Assembly: GCA_036227345.1 (NCBI GenBank)
Contig: CP109468.1
Coordinates: 930,001-994,000, forward strand
Length of the DNA stretch: 64,000 bases
Reading direction: 5' to 3'
Source of the DNA: Streptomyces sp. NBC_01463
GTDB lineage: Bacteria; Actinomycetota; Actinomycetes; Streptomycetales; Streptomycetaceae
Shown: positions 1 through 9,032 of the stretch, one piece after another
How the letters are laid out: the number at the start of each line of letters is the position of its first letter
How positions within the stretch are numbered: position 1 is the stretch's first letter
The notes under the pieces: model-generated
What the model was told of the DNA's origin: nothing
What the model saw: the letters and a program-made list of their open reading frames with translations, nothing else
Database searches by the model: none
Translations under genes and position numbers: made by a program

Positions 1-1707
1 GAGCACCCGGTGGCTGTCGTTGTCGCCGCCGATGTCGCACCAGATGATCTCGGGGTCGTAGCCCTCGATGAGCTCCAGCATCTGCGGGCCCTGGAACTCG
101 GTGACGTAGTCCCTGCCCGGCGTGTGGCCGGTGTACGGGACGGGCTCCAGGGTGTACGGGTTGCGCGGGGCGTGGCCCATCCACGGGTGGTCGGGGTTGA
201 ACCACTCGGGCATGGAGAAGTACAGCCCGCGGTGGAGCTCGGGGGTGTAGCGCCGGGAGGCGTCGAAGAGTTCCCTGATCACATCGCGCTTCGGCCCCAT
301 CTTCACCGAGTTGCGGTCGGAGAGCTTGGTGTCCCAGAGCGCGAAGCCCTCGTGGTGCTTGGAGGTGAGGACGTGGTACTGCGCGCCCGCGTCCCGGAAC
401 AGCTCCACCCAGGAGCGGGGGTCGAAGTGCTCGGCGCGGAACCGCGGGATGAAGTCGTCGTAGGCGAACGACTCGCCGTAGGTGTCCCGGTGGTGGGCGT
501 AGGTGGGGTTGCCGGGGTCCTGCATCTGGTTCCAGTACCACTCGGCGTACTGCGTGCCGACCGGTGCCCAGGCCGGTACGGAGTAGACGCCCCAGTGGAT
601 GAAGATGCCGAACTTCGCGTCCTGGAACCAGTAGGGCGCCTGGTGGGCGGAGAGGGACGCGTCGGTCGGCGTGTAGTCGGGGACGCCGAGGGTGAGCGAG
701 CGCCGGACGGTGGCCGCCTGCTGCCCGCGGCCGTGGGCGACCACACTGCCGTCCCGGGCGGTGCCGGGCGAGGTGCCCGGCCTGTTGCGGATGCCGATGC
801 GGACACGGGCCTGGTCGCCGGGGGCGAGGCGGGTGATGCGGGCGGGGGCGACGGTACGCGCCCCGGGGACGTCCACCGAGAGGGTGAGTCCGTCGGCGGC
901 GAGGATGCCCACCGTGCCCGCGTTGACGACGGTCGCCTCGACGCTCTGGGACCCGTGGTCCAGCAGCGAGGTGGTGGAGTGGGCGTCGCGGACCGCCAGC
1001 GCCCTTCCTTCCGCGGCCGGCTGGAGGGAGAGGGCGAAGACGTGCAGGCTGGCCTTGTTCTCCTCGGCGGGCCGCGTGGTGGGGAGCGTCAGGGCGACGA
1101 CGTCCCGTGCCGGGTCGAGCGCGATCTCGGAGACGGCGAGGGAGACCGGGTGCGGGTCCTTCGTGCCGTCGGGGGTGTACCGGTAGGCGGCGGTCAGCTC
1201 GCCGTTGCCCGCGTACCAGTCCGGTCCGGCGAGGCCCGGGGACGTCGTGGTGCCGTCGGCGTAGTGCACGGTGGCCTTGCCCGAGGCGGCGCCGTAGCTG
1301 CACGAGGTGATGAAGAGCGCGGAGAGATAGCGCCCCGGCGGGACGCCGATGCGCTGCCCGAGCGCCACGATGTTGTTCCTGGCCCCGGCCTCGGCGGCCG
1401 GGAAGCGGAACGTGGTGCCGGCTATCTCCCTTTCCCCCGCCGGGAGTTCCTCGCCGGGGAAGGTGTAGCCGGAGCCGTCGAAGTCGCCGCCGCGGGCCTC
1501 CGCGGTGTCGATGCCGTCGTTGTCGAACCAGTCGTCGAGGGGGACGGGAACGGCCGGGGGTACGGCCCCCCAGTCATTCCGGTGAAGGGGCTCGGGGGCG
1601 GCTGCGGGGTGCGGGGCCGCTTCGGCGGTGGCGGGGGTGAGCAGGGCGGCGCCGACTGCCGCCCCTGCCGTCATTCCGAGTACATGGCGCCTGGGAAGTT
1701 CGGTCAT
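1..1707 (-). CDS. Secreted alpha-L-fucosidase, GH29 (3' end cut by window edge)
   Basis: Removes terminal L-fucose from glycans outside the cell. The first 569 codons are present and the gene runs off the left edge. The N-terminus carries a twin-arginine signal (PRRHVLGM, then an Ala-rich hydrophobic stretch ending near TAEAA), so Tat export is likely. Residues about 50-300 form a beta-rich extension absent from minimal GH29 enzymes. The catalytic barrel starts near residue 315 (FIHWGVYS, LTSKHHEGF) and reaches PEIIWCDIGGD; Asp558 in WCD is the expected nucleophile. The ATG at 1707 has no clear Shine-Dalgarno; a CATCCGATG palindrome sits two bases upstream instead, which suggests tight repressor control. 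The family call is firm; exact linkage specificity cannot be read. Confidence 0.9.
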   Translation of the reverse strand, partial: MTELPRRHVLGMTAGAAVGAALLTPATAEAAPHPAAAPEPLHRNDWGAVPPAVPVPLDDWFDNDGIDTAEARGGDFDGSGYTFPGEELPAGEREIAGTTFRFPAAEAGARNNIVALGQRIGVPPGRYLSALFITSCSYGAASGKATVHYADGTTTSPGLAGPDWYAGNGELTAAYRYTPDGTKDPHPVSLAVSEIALDPARDVVALTLPTTRPAEENKASLHVFALSLQPAAEGRALAVRDAHSTTSLLDHGSQSVEATVVNAGTVGILAADGLTLSVDVPGARTVAPARITRLAPGDQARVRIGIRNRPGTSPGTARDGSVVAHGRGQQAATVRRSLTLGVPDYTPTDASLSAHQAPYWFQDAKFGIFIHWGVYSVPAWAPVGTQYAEWYWNQMQDPGNPTYAHHRDTYGESFAYDDFIPRFRAEHFDPRSWVELFRDAGAQYHVLTSKHHEGFALWDTKLSDRNSVKMGPKRDVIRELFDASRRYTPELHRGLYFSMPEWFNPDHPWMGHAPRNPYTLEPVPYTGHTPGRDYVTEFQGPQMLELIEGYDPEIIWCDIGGDNDSHRVL

Positions 1708-1709
1708 GA

Positions 1710-1718
1710 CATCCGATG
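1710..1718. promoter_or_regulatory. Candidate operator CATCCGATG before fucosidase start
   Basis: This is an odd-length palindrome (CATC, one base, GATG) ending two bases before the fucosidase ATG. A second copy lies at 1784-1792. The pair suggests a dimeric repressor site for the fucosidase gene; the regulator is not identified in this window. Confidence 0.4.
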
Positions 1719-1783
1719 ATTGGAGCGCGACGCGAACCTGTCAATGCAATCTTCCAGACAGAACGAAACACCCCTACCGCAGC

Positions 1784-1792
1784 CATCGGATG
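1784..1792. promoter_or_regulatory. Second CATCGGATG palindrome upstream of fucosidase
   Basis: It has the same CATC-N-GATG architecture as the copy at 1710-1718, about 74 bp further upstream of the fucosidase start. Two similar palindromes in a 140 bp gap are unlikely to be chance, but no binding evidence is available. Confidence 0.35.
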
Positions 1793-1811
1793 ACTGAGGA
1801 GAGAATCCGGT

Positions 1812-1840
1812 CCCGGCCGAGTGCGCGGCGCCCGGCCGGG
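1812..1840 (-). terminator. Hairpin after the ammonium transporter gene
   Basis: CCCGGCCG at 1812-1819 pairs perfectly with CGGCCGGG at 1833-1840, just past the amt stop codon. It lacks a T run, as is usual in Streptomyces terminators. It probably ends the urea operon transcript. Confidence 0.4.
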
Positions 1841-1850
1841 CCCGGTCCGC

Positions 1851-3200
1851 CTACCGGTTGTCCTCGCGGTTCCTCAGCAACGTACGGATCTGCTGGACGA
1901 GTTCGTCGTCCTCGGACGCCGGCTTGGCGGACACCAGTGCGCCGAGGCGCTCGGCGGTCTGGAAGTCGTACGCCCGCTCCTCCTCGTCGCCGGGGACGTT
2001 GTCGTACTCCTCCCCGGCACGGAACCCGACGGTCAGGTCGACAACCTTGGCGATGAGCCAGGTGAGGATGAACGAGAAGGCGATGACCGAGACGATCGCG
2101 ACGAGCTGCTTGCCCAGCAGCCCCCAGCCGCCGCCGTAGAAGAGCCCCTTCTTGCCGCTGATGCGCGCGGTGGCGAAGAGCCCCACCATGATCAGGCCGA
2201 TCAGTCCGCCGACCCCGTGCACGCCCACCACGTCGAGCGTGTCGTCCACGTTGAAGCGGAACTTGAGCGTGACCGCGAAGGCGCACACCGCACCGACGAC
2301 GAGGCCGGTGATGACCGCGCCGAGCGTGTTGATCTCACCGCAGGCCGGGGTGATGGCGACCATGCCGGCGACTGCGGAGGAGACGACGCCCATGGTGGTG
2401 ACCCTGCCGGTGCGCCACTTCTCCACCAGCGGCCAGGTGACCATGGCTCCGGCGGCGCCGAGCTGGGTGTTGATGAAGGCCGCGGCGGCGGTCCCCTGGT
2501 CGGTCAGCGCGGAACCGGAGTTGAAGCCGAACCAGCCGAACCAGAGGAGACCCACACCGATGACGACGAGCGGAATGTTGTTGGGCCGCTCCTCGCGGCG
2601 GGCGAAGTCCCGCGGTGCGCGCAGGACGAGGGCGACGGCGAGTCCGGCGACGCCCGAGTTGAGCTCCACCGGCAGTCCGCCGGCGAAGTCCAGGGCCCCG
2701 AGGTGCTTCACGATCCAGCCGTCCGTGTCGAACACCCAGTGCGCGATGGGGATGTAGACGATCAGCAGCCACAGCACGACGAAGACGAGCCAGCCCCGCA
2801 TCGTGGCGCGGTCGGCGATCGAGCCGCTGACGAGGGCCACCGTGATGACGGCGAAGCCCATCTGGAAGGTGCTGTAGACGTACGTGGGGATCGCGCCGGT
2901 CAGCGTGTTCAGCTCGATGTCGTGCATGAACACGTGGTCGAGGTTGCCGATGATGCCGGCGCCTCCGACGTCGGGGCCGAACGCCAGCGTGTAGCCGATG
3001 ACCCACCAGACGAGCGTGCCGAAGGCCAGTGCGGCGAAGCTCATCTTGATCATCATGAGCACGTGCCGGGTGCGCACCATGCCGCCGTAGAAGAACGCGA
3101 GGCCGGGCGTCATCAGCAGCACCATGGCCGTGGACGCCAGCAGCCAGGCGGTGTCCCCGGAGTCGTACGCGGCCGGCATCGGCGCGGGAGCGGTGTTCAT
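1851..3200 (-). CDS. amt: Ammonium transporter, Amt family
   Basis: Membrane channel of 449 residues that conducts ammonium/ammonia. The protein opens with a TM segment (TAWLLASTAMVLLMTPGLAFFYGG), the classic first helix of Amt proteins, and shows 11 or so hydrophobic helices, the FNSGSAL stretch and the C-terminal signature with conserved histidine (DVVGVHGVGGLIG). The cytoplasmic tail is acidic (RAGEEYDNVPGDEEER). The ATG at 3200 follows GAGGT with good spacing. It is the last gene of the urea operon, 50 bp after ureD, so it may recapture ammonia produced by the urease. No glnK or glnD follows here, unlike the usual amtB-glnK-glnD locus, which suggests this is an additional, urea-linked transporter. 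Confidence 0.95.
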   Translation of the reverse strand: MNTAPAPMPAAYDSGDTAWLLASTAMVLLMTPGLAFFYGGMVRTRHVLMMIKMSFAALAFGTLVWWVIGYTLAFGPDVGGAGIIGNLDHVFMHDIELNTLTGAIPTYVYSTFQMGFAVITVALVSGSIADRATMRGWLVFVVLWLLIVYIPIAHWVFDTDGWIVKHLGALDFAGGLPVELNSGVAGLAVALVLRAPRDFARREERPNNIPLVVIGVGLLWFGWFGFNSGSALTDQGTAAAAFINTQLGAAGAMVTWPLVEKWRTGRVTTMGVVSSAVAGMVAITPACGEINTLGAVITGLVVGAVCAFAVTLKFRFNVDDTLDVVGVHGVGGLIGLIMVGLFATARISGKKGLFYGGGWGLLGKQLVAIVSVIAFSFILTWLIAKVVDLTVGFRAGEEYDNVPGDEEERAYDFQTAERLGALVSAKPASEDDELVQQIRTLLRNREDNR

Positions 3201-3250
3201 CGGCGGATACCTCGTCGGGGTGGGGGACGGTGGAGGTGGTGCGGCGCGGT

Positions 3251-4210
3251 CTACGGTTTGCGCAGGTCGGGGGCCGGGTGCCCGGTGAGCAGGCGGCGGA
3301 CCGCCTGCCGGGCGGCCTCGTGCGCGGCGGCGACCCGGATCGGACTGTCGTCCAGCAGCCGTACCCAGGCGCCGCAGTCCCGGGGCAGGACGCTCACCCC
3401 GTACAGGACGCCGAGCCCGGCCAGCGCGTCGTGCAGGGTGTCGGCGATTTCGGTGGCGGGGACCCGGTCGGTCACCGCGAAGAGGGACGCGACATGGTCG
3501 TGGCCGGCGAACACCCCGGGACCGAGGGCCCCCTCGCCCTGCCGGCCGGGGACCAGACGCAGGGTGTCGACGGCGAGCAGGGTGCCGTCGGGGCGGCTGA
3601 TGTGCAGGTCGGTGGCGAGCACCCGGTAGGCGTGCCGTTCGCCGCGGGCGAGCCGTCCGGCGGTGACCGTCTCGCCGACGACGACGGTGGCGCCGGGTGC
3701 GACGGTCACCTCGGTGCGCTGGTAGAAGCGGGCGTCCTTGAACGGGATCAGCGGATCCGGCAGGTACTCGACGTAGCTCCCGGCCTCCGCCGTCAGATGC
3801 ACCCGCTGGCTCGCGTAGTCGTGCTCCATCCGGAAGACCTTGGTGGCGGCCTGGGTGGTCAGATGGACCTGGGTTTCCGGCCCGCAGCGGAAGTCCATCC
3901 GGTAGCGGTCCGCCTGGGCGATGCCGCCGCCGGTCGCCATCACGTAGACGTAGCTCATGCCGGGCAGTGCCGGGTCGATCCACAGCGGCCGCATGATCTG
4001 CAGCGGTGTCTTCTGGTAGCGCTCGACGAGTTCGGTGCGCCCGCCCCGTACGGCGAAGGCGAGGTCGAGGATGCCGACCTTGGCCGGCGAACCGGGGGCG
4101 AGGGTGTCCGGTACGGAGGCCAGGGCCGCCACGTCCGGGGGGACGCGGACCGCGGCGTAGTACTCCTCGGCGAGCCGGTCGGCGCGGGGCCGGTGCGGGG
4201 CGAGCGGCAT
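3251..4210 (-). CDS. ureD: Urease accessory protein UreD
   Basis: UreD/UreH scaffolds the urease apoprotein and, with UreF and UreG, delivers nickel to the active site. The 319-residue protein has the expected elements: a beta-rich core with LTTQAATKVFRM, the central YLPDPLIPFKDARFYQ segment and a GETVTAGRLARGE stretch. Start ATG at 4210 lies one base after the ureG stop codon, so the two are translationally coupled. In this operon UreD comes last of the accessory genes, before amt. The call is secure from motif and context. Confidence 0.95.
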   Translation of the reverse strand: MPLAPHRPRADRLAEEYYAAVRVPPDVAALASVPDTLAPGSPAKVGILDLAFAVRGGRTELVERYQKTPLQIMRPLWIDPALPGMSYVYVMATGGGIAQADRYRMDFRCGPETQVHLTTQAATKVFRMEHDYASQRVHLTAEAGSYVEYLPDPLIPFKDARFYQRTEVTVAPGATVVVGETVTAGRLARGERHAYRVLATDLHISRPDGTLLAVDTLRLVPGRQGEGALGPGVFAGHDHVASLFAVTDRVPATEIADTLHDALAGLGVLYGVSVLPRDCGAWVRLLDDSPIRVAAAHEAARQAVRRLLTGHPAPDLRKP

Positions 4211-4211
4211 G

Positions 4212-4832
4212 TCAGATCAGCACCTTGCGGCGCGATTCGAGGTAGACGGCGATGTCCTCGATCCCGACACCCGTGAGGCAGTCGGTGAGGACGACGGGCC
4301 GGTTGTCCCGCACCCGGTGCGCGTCCGACTCCATGACGTTGATGTCCGTGCGCACGTACTGCGCGATGTCGATCTTGTTGATGACCAGCAGGTCCGACTC
4401 GGTGATGCCGGGGCCGCGTTTACGGGGCATCTTCTCGCCCTCCGCGGTGTCCAGCACGAAGAGGAACAGGTCCACCAGGGCCGGGCTGAAGGTGAGCGTG
4501 AGGTTGTCGCCGCCGGACTCGTAGAGCAGCGTGTCCGTGTCCGGGTAGCGCTCCAGCATCTCCGCGCCGGCCGCCAGGTTCATCGTGGGGTCGTCGCGCA
4601 CGGCGGTGTGCGGGCAGGCCCCCGTCTCGACGCCGACGACCCGTCCGGGTTCCAGGACGCCGGCCAGGGTGCGGCGGACGTGCTGGGCGTCCTCCTGGGT
4701 GTAGATGTCGTTGGTGATGACGGCGGGGCGGTGGCCGCGTTCGATCAGCAGCGGGACCAGCGCCTCGATGAGCGCGGTCTTGCCGGATCCGACCGGTCCG
4801 CCGATGCCGACCCGCAGTACGTTGTCGTCCAT
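4212..4832 (-). CDS. ureG: Urease accessory GTPase UreG
   Basis: UreG couples GTP hydrolysis to nickel delivery to urease. It has 206 residues, normal for the family. The P-loop GPVGSGKT lies at residues 12-19, the nickel-binding Cys-Pro-His motif at 73-75, the switch region GGDNLT near 107, and the base-recognition motif NKID near 160. The N-terminus lacks the His-rich extension found in some UreG proteins. The ATG at 4832 is preceded by AGGAG five bases away. The ureF stop is 36 bp upstream. With no ureE gene visible, UreG must receive nickel from another donor; the His-rich protein at 7827-8663 is a candidate. Confidence 0.97.
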   Translation of the reverse strand: MDDNVLRVGIGGPVGSGKTALIEALVPLLIERGHRPAVITNDIYTQEDAQHVRRTLAGVLEPGRVVGVETGACPHTAVRDDPTMNLAAGAEMLERYPDTDTLLYESGGDNLTLTFSPALVDLFLFVLDTAEGEKMPRKRGPGITESDLLVINKIDIAQYVRTDINVMESDAHRVRDNRPVVLTDCLTGVGIEDIAVYLESRRKVLI

Positions 4833-4868
4833 GGTGCTCCTGTGATCGCTGGGTGGGTCGGGTGGATG

Positions 4869-5618
4869 TCAGCTCGCGAAGAGCCGGGCCTCGGCGCGCT
4901 CATGACGGCCCGACATGATGTCCGAGGCGAAGACGGTGGCGCCCACGTCGTCGAGTTCCCGCCGCAGCGCGGCCTCGGCGGTCTCCTCGATGACCGGCGC
5001 GGCACCCCGGATCAGGGTCTGGGCCGTGCGGTGGTCGGTCAGCCGCAGCCGCAGGGCGGCGCCCGCGAAGCTGACGCAGAACGCGAACAGGTCCGCCGCG
5101 ACGGCCTGCCGGACCGGTACCCGGGTGGCCGCGTAGATGACCCCCGCGGCCACCGCCTGGGTGCCGGGGGCCTCGCGGCGTACCACCCGGTCGAAGTAGT
5201 CGCCGATCTCGGGCCGGTCGAAGACCTCCCGGCCGAGGTCGAGGAGCTGACGGCCGGTCCGGGTGGCGGCCTGGCGCATCTCGCGGCCCAGTTTGGTGGC
5301 GAAGAGGTGCTCGTCGACGCGGACGGCGGCCGCCGGGTCGCCCGCCGCCGTCGCGCGGTGGGCGAGGGCCAGCGCGGTGGCGTCGGCGGGGCCGACGCCG
5401 TGCAGCAGCAGGTCCCTGAGCAGCAGCGGCAGGCTGTCCGGATCGACCGCCCCGGCCTGCGCGAAGCCCTCCAGGCTGTGCGACAGCGTGTAGAAGCCGC
5501 TCGGGAACGCCGAGTCGGTCAGCTGGAGGCTGACCAGCAGCGGCCCGAGTCCCGTTCCGGCCCCGGTCGTCGCGCCCGCGGTGTCTGCCGCCGGGGTGTC
5601 GCCCTCGTTGCGGTACAT
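4869..5618 (-). CDS. ureF: Urease accessory protein UreF
   Basis: UreF is the helical activator that joins UreD and UreG in the urease maturation complex. The 249-residue protein shows the family's start of fold, LTDSAFPSGFYTLSHSLEG (residues 32-50), and an all-alpha remainder ending RHERAEARLFAS. An Ala/Thr/Gly-rich N-terminal stretch of about 25 residues precedes the conserved core. The ATG at 5618 sits five bases after the ureC stop codon, implying coupled translation. An in-frame extension upstream overlaps ureC and is not real. Confidence 0.95.
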   Translation of the reverse strand: MYRNEGDTPAADTAGATTGAGTGLGPLLVSLQLTDSAFPSGFYTLSHSLEGFAQAGAVDPDSLPLLLRDLLLHGVGPADATALALAHRATAAGDPAAAVRVDEHLFATKLGREMRQAATRTGRQLLDLGREVFDRPEIGDYFDRVVRREAPGTQAVAAGVIYAATRVPVRQAVAADLFAFCVSFAGAALRLRLTDHRTAQTLIRGAAPVIEETAEAALRRELDDVGATVFASDIMSGRHERAEARLFAS

Positions 5619-5623
5619 CGGCC

Positions 5624-7348
5624 CTAGACCAGGAAGAACAGGTGGTTGAGGGGCAGCGTCTCGGCCGGGTCGATGGTGGCGACCTTGCCGTTGAGCGTGA
5701 CCCTGAACGTCTCCGGATCGACCTGGATGTCCGGCAGGGCGTCGTTGCGGACCATGTTGTGCTTGCCGATGGTGCGGGTGCGGCGCACCGGCAGGACCTG
5801 GCGCTCCAGGCCGAGTGCGGCCGGGACCCCGGCGGCGATGCCCGCCTGGGACATGAAGGTGGCGTGCGTCGCCTGCATCGCCCTGCCGTACTGGCCGAAC
5901 ATCGGCCGGTAGATGACGGGCTGCGGGGTCGGCAGCGAGGCGTTGGGGTCGCCCATCTGCGCCCACGAGATGATGCCGCCCTTGATCACCATCTTCGGCT
6001 TGGCGCCGAAGGAGTGGATGGGCCAGAGCACGATGTCGGCGAGCTTGCCCTTCTCGATCGATCCGACGTGGTCGGAGATCCCGGAGGCGATCGCCGGGTT
6101 GATGGTGACCTTGGCGAGGTAGCGCAGCACCCGCTGGTTGTCGTTGCGGGCCGAGTCGCCCTCCAGCGTGCCGAGTTTGTCCTTGCAGTGGTGCGCGGTC
6201 TGGAAGGCCCGGGTGACGGACTCGCCGATCCGGCCCATGGCCTGGGAGTCGGAGGAGAAGATGCTGATCACGCCGAGGTCGTGCAGCACCGACTCGGCGG
6301 CGATCGTCTCGGCCCGGACCCGGCTGTCGGCGAAGGAGACGTCCTCGGGGATGTCATGGCTGAGGTGGTGGCAGACCATGACCATGTCGAGGAGCTCGTC
6401 CACCGAGTTCTTGGTGTACGGCAGCGTCGGGTTGGTGGAGGACGGCAGGACGTTCGGCTCACCGGCGATGCGCAGGATGTCGGGGGCGTGGCCGCCGCCC
6501 GCGCCCTCGCTGTGGAAGGTGTGGATGGCCCGGCCGTCGATCGCGGAGCGGGTGTCCTCGAAGAAGCCGCTCTCGTTCAGGCTGTCGGTGTGGATGGAGA
6601 CCTGGACGTCGTACGCGTCGGCGACGTTCAGCGCGTTGTCGATGACGGCCGGCGTGGCGCCCCAGTCCTCGTGCACCTTGAGCCCGCAGGCACCGGCCAC
6701 CACCTGCTCGTTGAGCGCCTCCGGCAGGCTGCCGTTGCCCTTGCCCATGATGCCGAGGTTGACCGGCATGCTCTCAGCGGCCTGGAGCAGCTTGCCGATG
6801 TTGTACGGGCCGGGGGTGCAGGTGGTGCCGTTGGACCCGTCCGAGGGACCGGTGCCACCTCCGATGAGGGTGGTGATGCCGTTGGTCAGCGCCTGCTCGG
6901 CCTGTTGCGGGGCGATCAGGTGGACGTGGGTGTCGATCGCGCCGGCGGTGGCGATGAGGTGTTCGCCCGCGATGGCCTCCGTGCCCGGGCCGATGACCAG
7001 GTCCGGGTCGACGTTGTTCTGCGTCTGCGGGTTGCCGGACTTGCCGATGCCGACGATGAAGCCGTCCTTGATGCCGATGTCGCACTTGACGATGCCCACC
7101 ATCGGGTCGATGACCACGACGTTGGTGATGACGGTGTCGAGCGCGCCCTGGGCGGCGGTGGCCTGCGGGTCGGCCGCCATGCCGTCGCGCATGGTCTTGC
7201 CGCCGCCGTAGACGACCTCGTCGCCGTACAGGCCCTCGCTGTAGTCCTTCTCGACCTCGACGACGAGGTTCGTGTCGGCGAGGTGGAAGCGGTCGCCGAC
7301 CGTGGGGCCGAACATGTCGGTGTACTGCTTGCGCGGCAGGATGGGCAT
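5624..7348 (-). CDS. ureC: Urease alpha subunit UreC
   Basis: The catalytic subunit hydrolyses urea to ammonia and carbamate in the cytoplasm using two nickel ions. It has 574 residues, the normal bacterial length. All metal ligands are visible: His141 and His143 in THVH, the carbamylated Lys224 in GLKVHEDWG, His253, His279 in [10 protein letters not shown], and Asp367 in SSDSQAMGR. The mobile flap with its cysteine and histidines ([13 protein letters not shown]) spans about 323-335. The ATG at 7348 overlaps the ureB stop codon (TGATG), a tight coupling that fits the fixed subunit ratio. Confidence 0.98.
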   Translation of the reverse strand: MPILPRKQYTDMFGPTVGDRFHLADTNLVVEVEKDYSEGLYGDEVVYGGGKTMRDGMAADPQATAAQGALDTVITNVVVIDPMVGIVKCDIGIKDGFIVGIGKSGNPQTQNNVDPDLVIGPGTEAIAGEHLIATAGAIDTHVHLIAPQQAEQALTNGITTLIGGGTGPSDGSNGTTCTPGPYNIGKLLQAAESMPVNLGIMGKGNGSLPEALNEQVVAGACGLKVHEDWGATPAVIDNALNVADAYDVQVSIHTDSLNESGFFEDTRSAIDGRAIHTFHSEGAGGGHAPDILRIAGEPNVLPSSTNPTLPYTKNSVDELLDMVMVCHHLSHDIPEDVSFADSRVRAETIAAESVLHDLGVISIFSSDSQAMGRIGESVTRAFQTAHHCKDKLGTLEGDSARNDNQRVLRYLAKVTINPAIASGISDHVGSIEKGKLADIVLWPIHSFGAKPKMVIKGGIISWAQMGDPNASLPTPQPVIYRPMFGQYGRAMQATHATFMSQAGIAAGVPAALGLERQVLPVRRTRTIGKHNMVRNDALPDIQVDPETFRVTLNGKVATIDPAETLPLNHLFFLV

Positions 7349-7830
7349 CAGCGCGAACCCTTCTTCTTTTCCTTGGTGGCCTTCGAAGCCGCTGCGGACT
7401 TGGATCCCTTGGCGGGAGCCTTCGGCCCCTTGGCGGGAGGCTTGGCACCGGGGGTGTTCTGCGCGCCCTGGAATCCCTGCTCGATGGCCTTGCGGACGGC
7501 CTCGACGCGGGCGGGGTGGGAGGCGAGGCTGCCGTTCAGCAGGCCGCTGAAGCCGACGAGACGGCCGGTGCCGGCGTACGCGCACAGCTCCACCTCGCGC
7601 GAGCCGCCGGGCTCGAACCGCACGGAGGTGCCGGCGGCGATGTTGAGGTGCATGCCGAGCGTCTCCTGGCGGTCGAACGACAGCGCCGAGTTGACCTCGA
7701 AGAAGTGGTAGTGGGAACCGACCTGCACGGCACGGTCACCGGTGTTGCTCACGGTGAGCTTCAGCGTGCGGCGGCCCGCGTTCAGCTCGATGGGGTCCTT
7801 GCCGTACAGATACTTCTGACGGAACGTCAT
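7348..7830 (-). CDS. ureB: Urease beta subunit UreB with lysine-rich tail
   Basis: UreB is a structural subunit of the urease complex. Residues 1-105 match the family ([33 protein letters not shown]). At 160 residues the protein is about 50 longer than typical stand-alone UreB. Residues 128-160 form a disordered Lys/Ala/Pro-rich tail ([17 protein letters not shown], then KEKKKGSR) with ten lysines, resembling the tails of bacterial histone-H1-like proteins. The start ATG at 7830 overlaps the stop codon of the upstream chelatase-like gene (ATGA). Function of the tail is unknown. Confidence 0.96.
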   Translation of the reverse strand: MTFRQKYLYGKDPIELNAGRRTLKLTVSNTGDRAVQVGSHYHFFEVNSALSFDRQETLGMHLNIAAGTSVRFEPGGSREVELCAYAGTGRLVGFSGLLNGSLASHPARVEAVRKAIEQGFQGAQNTPGAKPPAKGPKAPAKGSKSAAASKATKEKKKGSR

Positions 7831-8663
7831 GCGATGCTCCTGACGACTGGGTCCGCGCCGGGGGCTGCGGACGGGTGGTGGTGCGGATGCCCGGTGCCGT
7901 GCTCGTGGGGGTGCGCGTGGTCGTGCCCCTCGCCCGGTGGGTGGGTGTGGGAGTGCCCATGGTTCTCGGCCGCGGTCAGCCCGGTCGCGATGCCGTCGTC
8001 GCCGTGTTCGTGCCACCGTCGCCGGGCGTCGGCGACGCGCTCGGCCAGTACGCGTCGCAGCGCGGACGCCGGTACGAGCGGACCGGCCGGCTCGACCGGC
8101 AGCGCGCCCTCCTCGGGCACCTGGGGCAGCGCGAACGCGGCCGGGAGCAGCGTCACCCGCTCCGCGCCGAGCAGCCGGCACCGCCGCACGCCCTCGGCCG
8201 GGTCCGGGTCTCCCCCGGTGAACGCCACCTCGACGAGTCCGCGCCGGCCGTAGCGGCGTACCAGTGCGGCGATCCGGTACAGCTCGGCGTCCTCGAACGG
8301 ATCGCCCGACGGGGCGGTGAGCAGCAGCGCGCAGGACTCGGGCACCCGGCCGGCCGCCGCCCGCAGCCAGCCGGTCAGGTGCTGGGCGGTGCCGAACGGC
8401 TCGGCGAGCACGGTGGTGCCGCGCTCGGCCGCGGGTACGGCACGCAGCGTCCGGGCGGTGTCCGCGACGAGTTCGGGATCGCGGCCGAGCGTCATGGGGA
8501 CGACGACGGTCTCCTCGCCCCGGCGCCCGTGCGCGGTGACGCTCCGGAACAGCTCGCGCCCGTTCGACACGACGTCGACGCCGGCGTCGAGGACCCCGTC
8601 GAGCGCCCGCCCGTGGGCGGCCTCGTGGCCGCACACGGCGACGACGGCACAGTGCTCGGCCAC
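7827..8663 (-). CDS. CbiX/sirohydrochlorin-chelatase-like protein with His-rich tail, inserted between ureA and ureB
   Basis: The 278-residue protein resembles the CbiX/SirB chelatase fold: an N-terminal strand and loop with histidines ([15 protein letters not shown]), a central [21 protein letters not shown], and a repeated alpha/beta half ([22 protein letters not shown]). The second active-site histidine usual in CbiX (position of GYH in VPLLLSAGYH-type motifs) is not seen. The C-terminal 60 residues are extremely His-rich ([20 protein letters not shown] followed by [10 protein letters not shown]), as in metal-storage tails of UreE. The GTG start at 8663 is five bases after the ureA stop, and its TGA overlaps the ureB ATG. 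No ureE is seen in the operon, so a nickel-handling role is inferred; the substrate is unproven. Confidence 0.8.
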   Translation of the reverse strand: MAEHCAVVAVCGHEAAHGRALDGVLDAGVDVVSNGRELFRSVTAHGRRGEETVVVPMTLGRDPELVADTARTLRAVPAAERGTTVLAEPFGTAQHLTGWLRAAAGRVPESCALLLTAPSGDPFEDAELYRIAALVRRYGRRGLVEVAFTGGDPDPAEGVRRCRLLGAERVTLLPAAFALPQVPEEGALPVEPAGPLVPASALRRVLAERVADARRRWHEHGDDGIATGLTAAENHGHSHTHPPGEGHDHAHPHEHGTGHPHHHPSAAPGADPVVRSIA

Positions 8664-8667
8664 GGGT

Positions 8668-8973
8668 TCAGCCGCCGATGGGGTCGTGGCAGGACACAAG
8701 CTTGGTCCCGTCCACGAAGGACGCCTCGACCTGCAGCAGGCCGAGCATCTCCCGTACCCCGTCCATGGTGTCGGCCTCGCCCACGACATGGCGGCCCAGT
8801 TCCATGCAGTCCGCGACGGTCCTGCCGTCGCGGGCCGCCTCGAGGATCGCCTCCGTGATCAGCGCGACCGACTCGCTGTAATTGAGCTTGAGACCGCGGT
8901 CCTGGCGCTTGCGGGCCAGGTCGGCCACGACGTAGACGAGCAGTTTGTCGATCTCGCGAGGTGCGAGGTTCAT
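8668..8973 (-). CDS. ureA: Urease gamma subunit UreA
   Basis: Smallest urease structural subunit, 101 residues, close to the family norm. The sequence is a textbook match: [31 protein letters not shown], and the C-terminal [12 protein letters not shown]. The ATG at 8973 follows GAGGAAGG. The gene lies 59 bp after the urea transporter and five bases before the chelatase-like gene. ureA and ureB are separate here, not fused as in some other Streptomyces urease loci. Confidence 0.97.
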   Translation of the reverse strand: MNLAPREIDKLLVYVVADLARKRQDRGLKLNYSESVALITEAILEAARDGRTVADCMELGRHVVGEADTMDGVREMLGLLQVEASFVDGTKLVSCHDPIGG

Positions 8974-9032
8974 CGTCAGTACCTTCCTCGGTGATGTACG
9001 GGTGGAGCCAGGGGCTCCGGTGGGCAGGGCGG

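Noticed and set aside
10..1719. Long plus-strand ORF opposite the fucosidase gene
   Set aside because: It is a shadow of the minus-strand gene; the product is low-complexity and has no domain.
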